This document shows, one piece after another, positions 8,426-17,936 of a DNA stretch of 49,809 bases. Position 1 is the stretch's first letter. The number at the start of each line of letters is the position of its first letter. The notes beneath the pieces are model-generated. The model ran no database searches, had not been told where the DNA came from, and saw nothing but the letters and a program-made list of their open reading frames with translations. Location: NCBI GenBank assembly GCA_050299555.1, contig JBNKWA010000007.1:1-49809 (forward strand), read 5' to 3'. The DNA is from JBNKWA01 sp050299555 (lineage in GTDB: Bacteria > Pseudomonadota > Alphaproteobacteria > Rhodobacterales > Rhodobacteraceae). The translations under genes were made by a program, and so were the position numbers.

Positions 8426-10060
8426 ATGCCGGCCTTTGAGGACGCGATGCGCACGGCGACGGCGGGCGGCGCGCTGTCCGGGCAGATGCGGGCCGCGGCG
8501 CGGCTGGCGCTGCGGGTCGGGGGTCTGGTCGTCGCCTTCGTCGCCGCCGACCGCTGGCTGCTGGTCGTCGCGCATCTGGGCCTGGCCGACTACCGGCAAT
8601 GGTCGATCACCGAGGCACTGTTCGCCGCCGGCAATCCCCTGCTGTGGCTTGGCGTCGCCGCGGTCCTGGCGGTGGTGCTGCTCCGGCCGCGTGCCAGCCT
8701 TGCGCCGTGGCGCGAATTGCCGCGGGGCAGGGCGCTACGGGGTTTCGTCATGGTGCTGGCGGTTGCGCTGGCCTGGCCGTTCACCACCTACGGCTACAAC
8801 CACTTCCTGGGCCAGGCCCACGCCGCCGACCGGCTGCTGCTCCTGGCGCTGCTGCTTCTGGTCCTCTGGCGCCCGGTCTTCGTCTGGCCGTTCCTGCTGC
8901 TCGCCCACGCGATCATGTGGCAGATCGACGTGCCGCCGCTGGGCGGGCCGATCTTCGCCCACAAGCTGATCGTCCTGCAGATGCTGACCGTCTTCGCCGT
9001 CTGGCTGCTGGCGCGGGCGGCGCGGGCGCCGCTCCAGGTCGGCGATCTTCTCTTTGTCAGCGTCTGCCTGATGGCCGGCCGCTACTGGGAGGCGGGCTAT
9101 GCCAAGCTCAGCGCCGGATGGATCACCTACGGGCATATCGAGCGCGAGCTCTATTCGGCCTATGCCCATGGCTGGCTGGCTTTCCTGCCGCGCGCCAGCG
9201 TCGAGCATCTCGCGGCGCTGATCGGGCGGCTCGACGGCGTCCTCGGCTGGCCGGTTCTGGCGCTCGAGCTGGGGGCGCTCATGATCCTCGTGCGGCGCTG
9301 GACGCCATTTGCGATCCTCGGCGCCGCGGTGATCTTCCATCTTGGCGTCTTCGTCCTGATGGGATTCCTGTTCTGGACCTGGATGGTCGTCGATCTGGCG
9401 CTGATCGGGCTGATCCTGGCCCTGCGCCGGGTTCCGGCCGATGCCGCCATCCACCGGCCGGCGCATGTGGCGCTGTCGATTCCGCTGATCGCGCTGGCGG
9501 TCTTTTGGAACGACCCGCCGCGGCTGGCCTGGTTCGACTCCACCCTCAGCTACACCACCCGTTACGAGGTGGTGGGCGAAAGCGGCCGCCACTATGCGGT
9601 CTCGCCGCGCTTCTTCGCGCCTTATGGCGACCGGATGACGTTTTCCTTCTTTGCCTATCTCAGCCCGCACGCGGTTCTGGCCGGCCCCTACGGCGCCTCC
9701 AGCCGCGCCAATGCCGAGGCCGCCGACACCGTGACCGCCGCGCCGGCGGTCTTCGCGCTCGAGGCTGCGACACCACCGGCCGGCGCGCCGGAGCGGGCGG
9801 CGGTTTTCTACGACTTCGTCACCACCTACATGACAGACTGGAACGCCCGCTGCTGCCGGCCGGCCTGGTGGCAGGCGCTGCGGCCGCCGCCGCAGTTCTG
9901 GAGCTTCCACCGCGAGGGTGAGGCCGAGGCATATGCCGGGCAGGAAAGGGTGCGCGAGGTGATCGTGACCGAGGTGACAAGCTGGTTCGACGGCAGGTCG
10001 ATGCGCGACATCCGCACGCTGCAGCTCAAGCGGTTGCCGATCCCGATGGGCGCCGGATGA
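8426..10060 (+). CDS. HTTM-like multi-spanning membrane protein
   Basis: A 544-residue protein with about eight to ten hydrophobic helices across residues 20-360, including LLLLALLLLVLWRPVFVWPF and FLFWTWMVVDLALIGLILAL. A polar C-terminal region of about 170 residues follows, with CC at the TDWNARCCRPAWW segment. The layout and the downstream DCC-family gene fit HTTM (vitamin-K-carboxylase-like) proteins, whose genes are often next to DCC genes. The activity is unknown and I do not see a carboxylase active site with certainty. ATG 8426 is preferred; an in-frame GTG at 8402 would add eight residues. The stop overlaps the next start (ATGA). Confidence 0.78.
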   Translation: MPAFEDAMRTATAGGALSGQMRAAARLALRVGGLVVAFVAADRWLLVVAHLGLADYRQWSITEALFAAGNPLLWLGVAAVLAVVLLRPRASLAPWRELPRGRALRGFVMVLAVALAWPFTTYGYNHFLGQAHAADRLLLLALLLLVLWRPVFVWPFLLLAHAIMWQIDVPPLGGPIFAHKLIVLQMLTVFAVWLLARAARAPLQVGDLLFVSVCLMAGRYWEAGYAKLSAGWITYGHIERELYSAYAHGWLAFLPRASVEHLAALIGRLDGVLGWPVLALELGALMILVRRWTPFAILGAAVIFHLGVFVLMGFLFWTWMVVDLALIGLILALRRVPADAAIHRPAHVALSIPLIALAVFWNDPPRLAWFDSTLSYTTRYEVVGESGRHYAVSPRFFAPYGDRMTFSFFAYLSPHAVLAGPYGASSRANAEAADTVTAAPAVFALEAATPPAGAPERAAVFYDFVTTYMTDWNARCCRPAWWQALRPPPQFWSFHREGEAEAYAGQERVREVIVTEVTSWFDGRSMRDIRTLQLKRLPIPMGAG

Positions 10061-10446
10061 GCGCCCCCGACGCAACCCTGTTCTATGACGGCGACTGCCC
10101 GTTCTGCTCGCGCTATGTGCGGTTGCTGAAGCTGCGCGAGGCGCTGGGCGGGCTGGCGCTGGTGGACGCGCGCCAGGGCGGGCCCGAGGTGGCCCGCATC
10201 GCCGCCGAGTGGGACCTCGACGAGGGCATGGCGCTGGTGATCGGCGGCCGCGTCTACCACGGCGCCGACTGCATCCACCGGCTGGCGCTGATGTCGACGG
10301 GCAGCGGGCTCTTCAACCGCCTCAACGCGGCGGTGTTCCGCTCCGCCACCCTGTCGCGGCTGCTCTATCCGGTGCTGCGGGCGGGGCGCAACGCAACTCT
10401 CAGGCTTCTGGGGCGGCCGAAGCTGGGCCTGACCGGGCTGGATTGA
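10057..10446 (+). CDS. DCC-family thiol-disulfide oxidoreductase-like protein (DUF393)
   Basis: A 129-residue thioredoxin-like protein starting with the family signature FYDGDCPFCSRYV. Cys14 and Cys17 form the CxxC pair that, with the preceding Asp, names the DCC family. These proteins are predicted redox partners. Here the gene is translationally coupled (ATGA at 10057-10060) to an HTTM-like membrane protein, so the two probably act together at the membrane. The C-terminal Arg-rich helix pair (NRLNAAVFRSATLSRLLYPVLR) is usual for the family. Confidence 0.9.
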   Translation: MSAPDATLFYDGDCPFCSRYVRLLKLREALGGLALVDARQGGPEVARIAAEWDLDEGMALVIGGRVYHGADCIHRLALMSTGSGLFNRLNAAVFRSATLSRLLYPVLRAGRNATLRLLGRPKLGLTGLD

Positions 10447-10477
10447 TTGGCCTGGGCTGATCGGGTCGGATCGATCG

Positions 10478-10493
10478 GGCCCGCGTCCGGGCC
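10478..10493. terminator. Hairpin between convergent genes
   Basis: GGCCCG (10478-10483) pairs with CGGGCC (10488-10493) around CGTC, midway in the 61-base gap between the convergent DCC and rhodanese-like genes. It has no T-tract, so termination in both directions is inferred from position only. Confidence 0.4.
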
Positions 10494-10507
10494 TCGGGGC
10501 TCAGGGC

Positions 10508-11548
10508 TCAGGGCTGAACCGATACTCCCGGCAGGCCGGCGAGATCGGCCAGCACCAGCCAGCCCAGCGCCGCGTCCTGGACCCGGGCGCAGTGGATGAC
10601 CAGCGGCTCGGCCGCGCCGCCGCCGCGCGCCTTTGCCTGCGCTGCGGCCAGCCTTTCGGCCACCGGGCTGTCCCCGTCCTCGCCGAACAGCTCCGCCAGC
10701 ACTGCCGGTGTCGCCCCCGAACCGGCCAGGTCCAGCGCCCGGAGCGTCGTCTCGGGCACGGTGAAGGCGGGCGGACAGGCGACCGTCGGTGCCTCGGCCG
10801 GGTCGGCGGCAAAGCCGGCTTGCGGCCGCGCGGGGGCCACCGCCGGCGGCTGCGGGGCCGGTTCGGCATCGAGCGGCAGCCCGGCGCCACCCCAGGTGGC
10901 GACCGCGTCGGGCAGGATCGCCGCATCGGCGCCGAGCGACCGGAGCAGCCAGTAGACCAGTGCCGCCTCGGCCAGCCCCTCGGGGCCTTCGCCGGCGGCC
11001 ACCACCACCGGCCGTCCCATGTCGATACCGTTGCCGGCCGCCACAACCGCCGCCGCGCCGGGCGTCGGGTCGTTCAGCCACAGCGACGCCGGCACGCTCA
11101 GCGCGCCGGGGATGACCCCGCTGGCCAGCGAGGGCGTCGCCCGCACGTCCAGCACCTGCACCGGCCCGGCGCCCCGGGCCGCGTCGAGCGCCTCGGCCTC
11201 GATCAGCGGCCCCAGCGTCAGCACCGGCGACCCGCCCGATGCGGCGGCGGCGGGCCGGCGCAGCGACGGATCGCGCGGCAGCGGGTTCCCGGCCGCATCG
11301 AGACAGGGGATGTAGACAGGTGCGCCAAGCGGCACCACCGACGGGTCGCCGCCGATGACGTCGCGGTTGGCGTCGTGGATCACCGGATAGCGCCGCACAT
11401 CGCCATAGGCTTCGCCGGCGAGACGGCTCAGGGTCTCGTTCGGTGCCATGACGTGGTAGCTGCCGCAGCCGATTGACTGGGCGGCGGCCGGCATGCCGCA
11501 AAGGACGGCGCAGGCGAACGTGGCGGGGGTGAGAATCCGTGGGGTCAC
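10508..11548 (-). CDS. Secreted LysM-like/rhodanese-like domain protein
   Basis: A 346-residue exported protein. Residues 1-24 are a signal peptide ending AAAQS. About 27-78 resembles a LysM unit (YHVMAPNETLSRLAGEAYGD ... VPLGAPVYIPC). About 110-220 resembles a rhodanese/Cdc25 fold: VLDVRATPSLASGVIPGALS matches the LLDVR...GHIPGA strand-helix of active rhodaneses. The active-site Cys loop is replaced by VVVAAGEGPEG, so sulfur transfer is not expected. A Pro/Ala linker and a second small alpha/beta region with Cys at CPPAF and HCARV follow. A peptidoglycan-associated binding protein is a guess. The start is GTG at 11548; no better start is seen. Confidence 0.72.
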   Translation of the reverse strand: MTPRILTPATFACAVLCGMPAAAQSIGCGSYHVMAPNETLSRLAGEAYGDVRRYPVIHDANRDVIGGDPSVVPLGAPVYIPCLDAAGNPLPRDPSLRRPAAAASGGSPVLTLGPLIEAEALDAARGAGPVQVLDVRATPSLASGVIPGALSVPASLWLNDPTPGAAAVVAAGNGIDMGRPVVVAAGEGPEGLAEAALVYWLLRSLGADAAILPDAVATWGGAGLPLDAEPAPQPPAVAPARPQAGFAADPAEAPTVACPPAFTVPETTLRALDLAGSGATPAVLAELFGEDGDSPVAERLAAAQAKARGGGAAEPLVIHCARVQDAALGWLVLADLAGLPGVSVQP

Positions 11549-11659
11549 GCGCCCATCCTAACCGTCCCGCAGGCGGCGGCAAGCCCGTCGCGCGGCCCTG
11601 GCCGCGCAACCCGCCTCCAGGTGCTCGCAAGGGCTGCCGGCAGCCCATCCTGATGGCCA

Positions 11660-11703
11660 TCCCCTATTGCGTCTTGAGTTTTCGCCGTCGACCGAATAGG
11701 GGA
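11660..11703 (+). promoter_or_regulatory. Inverted repeat and promoter-like site ahead of tuf
   Basis: TCCCCTATT (11660-11668) and AATAGGGGA (11695-11703) form a perfect 9-bp inverted repeat with a 26-base spacer. TTGAGT at 11674-11679 sits inside the spacer and could be a -35 box. The tuf start is 59 bases downstream. This could be an operator or a leader hairpin; which one cannot be told from sequence. Confidence 0.45.
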
Positions 11704-11761
11704 ACGCGAATCTCAATCCGGGCCCACGAGACGAGGGCCGAAGCTCCCAGGGGAAGCGAGC

Positions 11762-12937
<1,176 letters not shown>

Positions 12938-12952
12938 CCGAAGGACAGGGCA

Positions 12953-12973
12953 GGCGGAGGCAAGGCCTCCGCC
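12953..12973 (+). terminator. Hairpin between tuf and rpsJ
   Basis: GGCGGAGGC (12953-12961) and GCCTCCGCC (12965-12973) make a perfect 9-bp stem with an AAG loop, followed by GTCTCCCG rather than a T-run. It probably causes partial termination or protects the 3' end, letting tuf be made in excess over the S10 operon. Confidence 0.5.
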
Positions 12974-12995
12974 GTCTCCCGCGAAAGGCACTGAC

Positions 12996-13304
12996 ATGCA
13001 GTCGCAGAACATCCGCATCCGGCTCAAGGCCTTCGACTACCGCGTTCTGGACGCCTCGACGGCGGAGATCGTGAATACGGCCAAGCGCACCGGCGCCCGC
13101 GTCCGCGGACCCATTCCGCTGCCGAACCAGATCGAGAAGTTCACGGTGCTGCGCGGCCCGCACATCGACAAGAAGTCTCGCGAACAGTTCGAGATCCGCA
13201 CTCACAAGCGGCTTTTGGACATCGTCGACCCCACCCCGCAGACCGTGGACGCGCTGATGAAGCTCGACCTCGCCGCCGGTGTGGACGTCGAGATCAAGCT
13301 CTGA
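12996..13304 (+). CDS. rpsJ: 30S ribosomal protein S10
   Basis: A 102-residue small-subunit protein, full length for S10, also known as the antitermination factor NusE that joins NusB. The typical N-terminal pattern IRIRLKAFDYRVLD and the C-terminal DALMKLDLAAGVDVEIKL are present. It is first in the S10 operon; AAAGG 8-12 bases upstream of the ATG serves as RBS. The gap to rplC is 11 bases. Confidence 0.98.
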   Translation: MQSQNIRIRLKAFDYRVLDASTAEIVNTAKRTGARVRGPIPLPNQIEKFTVLRGPHIDKKSREQFEIRTHKRLLDIVDPTPQTVDALMKLDLAAGVDVEIKL

Positions 13305-13315
13305 GGGAAGAACCC

Positions 13316-14170
13316 ATGCGTTCGGGAGTCATAGCAAAGAAGCTGGGCATGACCCGGCTGTTCCTGGAGGATGGACGGCAGGTGCCGGTGACCGTCCTGC
13401 ACATGGAAAACTGCCAGGTGGTGGCGCAGCGCACCGCCGAGAAGGATGGCTACACCGCCGTCCAGCTTGGCGTCGGCACGGTCAAGGCGAAGAATGTCAG
13501 CCAGCCGATGCGCGGGCATTTCGCCATCGCCAAGGTGGAACCCAAGCGTGAGCTGGCCGAGTTCCGCGTCAGCCCGGACAACCTGATCCCGGTGGGCGAG
13601 GAAATCACCGCCGACCACTATTTCGCGGGTCAGTACGTGGACGTGGCCGGGGTTTCCATCGGCAAGGGTTTCGCCGGCGCCATGAAGCGGCACAATTTCG
13701 GCGGCCTGCGCGCCTCGCACGGCGTGTCGATCAGCCACCGCAGCCACGGCTCGACCGGTCAGAACCAGGATCCGGGCCGGGTGTTCAAGGGCAAGAAGAT
13801 GGCCGGCCACATGGGCCAGGTGCGGGTCACCACCCAGAACCTGGAAGTGGTCCGGACCGATGCCGAGCGCGGCCTGATCATGGTCAAGGGCGCGGTGCCG
13901 GGCGCCAAGGGCGGCTATGTCACCATCAAGGACGCGGCCAAGAAGCCGCAGCCCGAGAACGTGATCCTGCCGGCGGCGCTGCGGTCGGCAGCGGCCGAGG
14001 CCAAGCGCCTGGCCGAGGAAGCGGCGGCCCAGGCGGCGGCGGAAGCCGAAGCGGCGGCAAAGGCGGCCGCCGAGGCCGAGGCGGCCCAGCAGGCGGCGGC
14101 GGAAGCGGCCGCGGCCGCGGAGAAGGCCGACGACGATGCGGGCGAGACGCCCGAGGGAGACAAGGAATGA
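13316..14170 (+). CDS. rplC: 50S ribosomal protein L3 with long Ala-rich tail
   Basis: A 284-residue protein that binds 23S rRNA near the peptidyl-transferase centre and starts 50S assembly. The core is standard (MRSGVIAKKLGMTRLF, the loop SHRSHGSTGQNQDPGRVFKGKKMAGHMG region, and VKGAVPGAKGGYV). After about residue 220 comes an unusual tail of some 60 residues made almost only of Ala, Glu and Lys, ending DDAGETPEGDKE. L3 in most bacteria is about 205-220 residues; Ala/Glu/Lys tails occur in some alphaproteobacteria. The stop overlaps rplD by four bases. Confidence 0.97.
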   Translation: MRSGVIAKKLGMTRLFLEDGRQVPVTVLHMENCQVVAQRTAEKDGYTAVQLGVGTVKAKNVSQPMRGHFAIAKVEPKRELAEFRVSPDNLIPVGEEITADHYFAGQYVDVAGVSIGKGFAGAMKRHNFGGLRASHGVSISHRSHGSTGQNQDPGRVFKGKKMAGHMGQVRVTTQNLEVVRTDAERGLIMVKGAVPGAKGGYVTIKDAAKKPQPENVILPAALRSAAAEAKRLAEEAAAQAAAEAEAAAKAAAEAEAAQQAAAEAAAAAEKADDDAGETPEGDKE

Positions 14171-14787
14171 AAGCGGACGTCCTGAACCTGGACGCCGGGA
14201 AGGCCGGAACGATCGATCTCGACGATGCGATCTTCGGGCTGGAGCCGCGCGCCGACATCCTGCACCGGGTGGTACGATGGCAGCGTGCCCGTGCCCAGGC
14301 CGGTACCCACAGCGTCAAGACCCGCACCGAGGTCAGCTATTCGACCAAGAAGATCTATCGCCAGAAGGGCACCGGCGGCGCCCGCCACGGCTCGCGCAAG
14401 GCGCCGATCTTCCGCAAGGGCGGCGTCTACAAGGGCCCGACCCCGCGCAGCCACGAGCACGACCTGCCCAAGAAGGTGCGGGCCCTGGGACTGCGCCATG
14501 CGCTGAGCGCCAAGGCCGGGACCGGCGATCTGATCGTGATCGACAGCGCCGCGCTGGCCGAGGGCAAGACCAAGCTTCTGGCCCAGGCACTGAAGAAGCT
14601 GGGGCTGACCCGGGCGCTGTTCATCGACGGGCCGGAGCTGGACCAGAACTTTGCCCGTGCGGCCCGCAATATCGACGGTTTCGACGTCCTGCCGAGTGTC
14701 GGCGCCAACGTCTATGACATCCTGCGCCAGGACAAGCTGGTCCTGACCAAGGCCGGGGTGGAAGCGCTGGAGGCGCGGCTGAAATGA
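14167..14787 (+). CDS. rplD: 50S ribosomal protein L4
   Basis: A 206-residue large-subunit protein; its extended loop (SYSTKKIYRQKGTGGARHGS, about 58-77) lines the nascent-peptide exit tunnel. Length and domain order are normal. In E. coli L4 represses its own operon; whether that applies here is unknown. ATGA overlap with rplC upstream and with rplW downstream. Confidence 0.98.
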   Translation: MKADVLNLDAGKAGTIDLDDAIFGLEPRADILHRVVRWQRARAQAGTHSVKTRTEVSYSTKKIYRQKGTGGARHGSRKAPIFRKGGVYKGPTPRSHEHDLPKKVRALGLRHALSAKAGTGDLIVIDSAALAEGKTKLLAQALKKLGLTRALFIDGPELDQNFARAARNIDGFDVLPSVGANVYDILRQDKLVLTKAGVEALEARLK

Positions 14788-15080
14788 CCACGAAGGCTGA
14801 ACTTTACGACGTGATCCGCCGTCCGGTGATCACCGAGAAGGCCACCATGGCGTCGGAGCACGGCGCGGTGGTGTTCGAAGTCGCCAGGAGCGCGAGCAAG
14901 CCGCTGATCAAGGAAGCGGTGGAGTCGCTCTTCGGCGTGAAGGTGAAGGCGGTCAACACCGTCGTCGCCAAGGGCAAGGTGAAGCGCTTCCGGGGCCGTC
15001 CCGGCAAGCGCGACGACGTCAAGAAGGCCTATGTGACGCTGGTGGAAGGCAACACCATCGACGTCACCACCGGTCTCTGA
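14784..15080 (+). CDS. rplW: 50S ribosomal protein L23
   Basis: A 98-residue protein at the tunnel exit that docks trigger factor and SRP. The pattern YDVIRRPVITEKAT and VNTVVAKGKVKRFRGRPGKR is diagnostic. It is translationally coupled to rplD (ATGA at 14784-14787). Confidence 0.98.
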   Translation: MTTKAELYDVIRRPVITEKATMASEHGAVVFEVARSASKPLIKEAVESLFGVKVKAVNTVVAKGKVKRFRGRPGKRDDVKKAYVTLVEGNTIDVTTGL

Positions 15081-15105
15081 CGCAAGACAGACGGAAGACA
15101 GCAAG

Positions 15106-15942
15106 ATGGCACTCAAGTCGTACAAGCCGACAACGCCAGGCCAGCGCGGGCTGGTTCTGATCGACCGTTCCGGACTTTGGAAGGGCCGCCCCGAGAAGAC
15201 CCTCACCGAGGGCCTGACCAAGAAGGGCGGGCGCAACAACACCGGGCGGATCACCGCGCGCCGGCGTGGCGGCGGGGCCAAGCGGCTTTACCGCATCGTC
15301 GATTTCAAGCGCCGCAAGTTCGATGTCGCGGGCAAGGTGGAGCGGATCGAATACGATCCCAACCGCACCGCGTTCATCGCCCTGATCGAATATGAGGACG
15401 GCGAGCGCGCCTATATCCTGGCGCCGCAGCGCCTGGCGGTGGGCGACAGCGTGATCGCCGGCGCCAAGGTGGACGTGAAGCCGGGCAACGCGATGCCGTT
15501 CTCGGGCATGCCCATCGGCACCATCGTGCACAATGTCGAGATGAAGCCCGGCAAGGGCGGCCAGATCGCCCGCTCGGCCGGCACCTACGCCCAGTTCGTG
15601 GGCCGCGATGGCGGCCATGCGCAGATCCGCCTGCAGTCGGGCGAGCTGCGCCTGGTGCGGCAGGAGTGCATGGCCACGGTCGGCGCGGTGTCGAACCCCG
15701 ACAACTCGAACCAGAACCTCGGCAAGGCGGGGCGCAACCGCCATTACGGCAAGCGGCCGAGCGTGCGCGGCGTGGCGATGAACCCCATCGACCACCCCCA
15801 TGGCGGCGGCGAGGGCCGGACCTCGGGCGGCCGCCATCCGGTCACCCCCTGGGGCAAGCCCACCAAGGGTGCCCGCACGAGAAAGAACAAGGCGACGCAG
15901 AAGTACATCCTGCGCTCGCGTCACGCACGGAAGGCGAAGTAA
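15106..15942 (+). CDS. rplB: 50S ribosomal protein L2
   Basis: A 278-residue protein required for subunit joining and peptidyl transfer. The N-terminal MALKSYKPTTPGQRGLVLID, the RNA-binding OB/SH3 core and the C-terminal loop MNPIDHPHGGGEGRTSGGRH, holding the conserved His of bacterial L2, are all present. Normal length. It starts 25 bases after rplW. Confidence 0.98.
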   Translation: MALKSYKPTTPGQRGLVLIDRSGLWKGRPEKTLTEGLTKKGGRNNTGRITARRRGGGAKRLYRIVDFKRRKFDVAGKVERIEYDPNRTAFIALIEYEDGERAYILAPQRLAVGDSVIAGAKVDVKPGNAMPFSGMPIGTIVHNVEMKPGKGGQIARSAGTYAQFVGRDGGHAQIRLQSGELRLVRQECMATVGAVSNPDNSNQNLGKAGRNRHYGKRPSVRGVAMNPIDHPHGGGEGRTSGGRHPVTPWGKPTKGARTRKNKATQKYILRSRHARKAK

Positions 15943-15945
15943 GCC

Positions 15946-16224
15946 ATGGCACGTTCAGTCTGGAAGGGTCCGTTCGTCGAACCGAGCGTCCTGAAGAAGG
16001 CCGAGAAGTCGCGCGAGTCGGGTCGCAACGAGGTGATCAAGATCTGGTCGCGGCGTTCGACCATCCTGCCGCAGTTCGTTGGCCTGACCTTCGGCGTCTA
16101 CAACGGCCACAAGCATATCCCGGTGGCGGTCACCGAAGAGATGATCGGCCAGAAATTCGGCGAGTACAGCCCGACCCGTACCTACTACGGGCATGCTGCC
16201 GACAAGCGAGCGAAGCGGAAATAA
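15946..16224 (+). CDS. rpsS: 30S ribosomal protein S19
   Basis: A 92-residue protein of the 30S head that contacts S13 and the A-site tRNA region. It begins MARSVWKGPFVEPSVLKKAE and has the RRSTILPQFVGLTFGVYNG core of the family. It begins three bases after the rplB stop. Confidence 0.98.
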   Translation: MARSVWKGPFVEPSVLKKAEKSRESGRNEVIKIWSRRSTILPQFVGLTFGVYNGHKHIPVAVTEEMIGQKFGEYSPTRTYYGHAADKRAKRK

Positions 16225-16227
16225 GCC

Positions 16228-16617
16228 ATGGGCAAGGAAAAGAACCCCCGCCGCGTGGCGGAAAACGAAGCGATGGCGGTCAGCCGCATGTTGCGGACCA
16301 GCCCGCGCAAGCTGAACCTCGTCGCGCAGCTTATCCGGCACAAGCCGGTGGGCAAGGCGATCACCGATCTGACCTTCTCGAAGAAGCGGATCGCCGATGA
16401 CGTCAGGAAGACGTTGCAGTCGGCGGTCGCCAATGCCGAGAACAACCACGGCCTGGACGTGGACGAACTGGTTGTGGCCGAGGCCTATGTCGGCAAGAAC
16501 CTGGTGTTGAAGCGCGGCCAGCCGCGGGCGCGCGGCCGCTATGGCAAGATCCTGAAGCCGTTCAGCCAGATCACGATCAAGGTGCGCCAGGTGGTGGCCG
16601 CAGAGGAGCAGGCATAA
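16228..16617 (+). CDS. rplV: 50S ribosomal protein L22
   Basis: A 129-residue protein whose beta-hairpin reaches into the exit tunnel beside L4 (RGQPRARGRYGKILKPFSQ, about 97-115). The N-terminal helices match L22. It starts three bases after rpsS and overlaps the rpsC start by one base (TAATG). Confidence 0.98.
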   Translation: MGKEKNPRRVAENEAMAVSRMLRTSPRKLNLVAQLIRHKPVGKAITDLTFSKKRIADDVRKTLQSAVANAENNHGLDVDELVVAEAYVGKNLVLKRGQPRARGRYGKILKPFSQITIKVRQVVAAEEQA

Positions 16618-17315
16618 TGGGACAAAAGATCAATCCGATCGGTCTGCGCCTTCAGGTCAACCGCACCTGGGACAGCCGCTGGTTCGCCGACGGCAAGGAA
16701 TACAGCGAGCTTCTGCACGAGGACCTGGCGATCCGCGACTATGTCCGCAAGAACGCCGGCCAGGCCGGTGTCAGCCGGGTGGTGATCGAGCGGCCGCACA
16801 AGAAGTGCCGGGTGACCATCCACGCCGCCCGTCCGGGCGTGATCATCGGCAAGAAGGGCGCCGATATCGAGAACCTGCGCCGGGCGCTGGCCAAGCAGAC
16901 CGCCTCGGAGCTGCATCTCAACATCGTCGAGGTCAGGAAGCCCGAGATCGACGCCCAGCTGGTGGCCGAGAACATCGCCCAGCAGCTTGAGCGCCGGGTG
17001 TCGTTCCGCCGCGCCATGAAGCGGGCGGTGCAGAATGCCATGCGCATGGGCGCCCTGGGGATCCGGGTGAACGTGGCCGGCCGTCTGGGCGGCGCCGAGA
17101 TCGCGCGGACCGAGTGGTATCGCGAGGGCCGGGTGCCGCTGCACACGCTGCGCGCCGACATCGACTATGCGATCCACGAGGCCAAGACCCCGTACGGGAT
17201 CATCGGCGTCAAGGTCTGGATCTACAAGGGCGAGATCATGGAGCACGATCCGCAGGCCCGTGACCGGCGCCAGAGTGAACTGCAGGAGGGAGGCGCAGGC
17301 CGGCCCCGTCGCTGA
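16617..17315 (+). CDS. rpsC: 30S ribosomal protein S3
   Basis: A 232-residue protein at the mRNA entry channel. It has the N-terminal MGQKINPIGLRLQVNRTWDS, a type-II KH domain with the GXXG loop in RPGVIIGKKGADIENLR (about 77-93), and the C-terminal S3 domain. The last 20 residues are a basic, Gly-rich tail. The start overlaps the rplV stop by one base. Confidence 0.98.
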   Translation: MGQKINPIGLRLQVNRTWDSRWFADGKEYSELLHEDLAIRDYVRKNAGQAGVSRVVIERPHKKCRVTIHAARPGVIIGKKGADIENLRRALAKQTASELHLNIVEVRKPEIDAQLVAENIAQQLERRVSFRRAMKRAVQNAMRMGALGIRVNVAGRLGGAEIARTEWYREGRVPLHTLRADIDYAIHEAKTPYGIIGVKVWIYKGEIMEHDPQARDRRQSELQEGGAGRPRR

Positions 17316-17353
17316 CGGAAAACGCGCCGGCGCGCCTGCGAAGGAGTTAAGAG

Positions 17354-17767
17354 ATGCTGTCACCCAAGCGCACCAAGTTTCGCAAGCAGTTCAAGGGTCG
17401 CATTCATGGCGATGCCAAGGGCGGCTTCGGGGTCGACTTTGGCCATTACGGGCTGAAGACGGTAGAGCCCGAGCGCATCACCGCGCGCCAGATCGAGGCG
17501 GCGCGGCGGGCGCTGACCAGGCACATGAAGCGCCAGGGCCGGGTCTGGATCCGGATCTTCCCCGACGTGCCGGTGACCAAGAAGCCCACCGAGGTCCGCA
17601 TGGGCAAGGGCAAGGGCAGCGTCGAGTTCTGGGCCGCCAAGGTGAAGCCCGGGCGGATGCTGTTCGAGGTCGATGGCGTGTCCGAGGAGGTGGCCCGCGA
17701 GGGCCTGCGCCTGGCGGCGATGAAGCTGCCGGTGCGCTGCCGCTTCGTCGAGCGCGAGGACTGGTAA
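17354..17767 (+). CDS. rplP: 50S ribosomal protein L16
   Basis: A 137-residue protein near the A-site tRNA elbow. MLSPKRTKFRKQFKGRIHG, ITARQIEAARRALTRHMKR and VRMGKGKGSVEFWAAKV are family patterns. AAGGAG precedes the ATG. A strong intrinsic terminator starts 28 bases after the stop, so the S10 transcript ends here rather than continuing into rpmC as in E. coli. Confidence 0.98.
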   Translation: MLSPKRTKFRKQFKGRIHGDAKGGFGVDFGHYGLKTVEPERITARQIEAARRALTRHMKRQGRVWIRIFPDVPVTKKPTEVRMGKGKGSVEFWAAKVKPGRMLFEVDGVSEEVAREGLRLAAMKLPVRCRFVEREDW

Positions 17768-17794
17768 CCTAACCGGGTCCTGCGCGCAGGCATT

Positions 17795-17835
17795 GACGCC
17801 CCCGTCCGTTGACCCGGCCGGGGGCGTCTTTCGTT
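17795..17835 (+). terminator. Intrinsic terminator after rplP
   Basis: GACGCCCCCG (17795-17804) pairs perfectly with CGGGGGCGTC (17819-17828), followed by TTTCGTTT. A 10-bp GC stem with a T-rich tail is a classic rho-independent terminator. It separates rplP from rpmC. Confidence 0.88.
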
Positions 17836-17894
17836 TCGGGGCAATGAACCGGGGTAAAACGGCGCAGCCCTTATCGGCAGAGACGGAAATCCGC

Positions 17895-17916
17895 ATTCAC
17901 AACGTATGAAGTGAAT
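17895..17916 (+). promoter_or_regulatory. Operator-like inverted repeat ahead of the Met/His-rich protein gene
   Basis: ATTCAC (17895-17900) and GTGAAT (17911-17916) form a perfect 6-bp inverted repeat with a 10-base spacer, ending 20 bases before the ATG at 17937. The area is AT-richer than its surroundings, as expected of a promoter. It could be a repressor or activator site; the regulator is unknown. Confidence 0.5.
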
Positions 17917-17936
17917 ATGCTTGGAGGAGGACGCCG

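Noticed and set aside
6525..8969. 814-codon open frame on the plus strand
   Set aside because: It lies opposite metG, reads as Arg/Gly/His/Leu-rich low-information sequence, has no domain, and runs on into the start of the real membrane-protein gene. It is the usual antisense shadow of a GC-rich gene.
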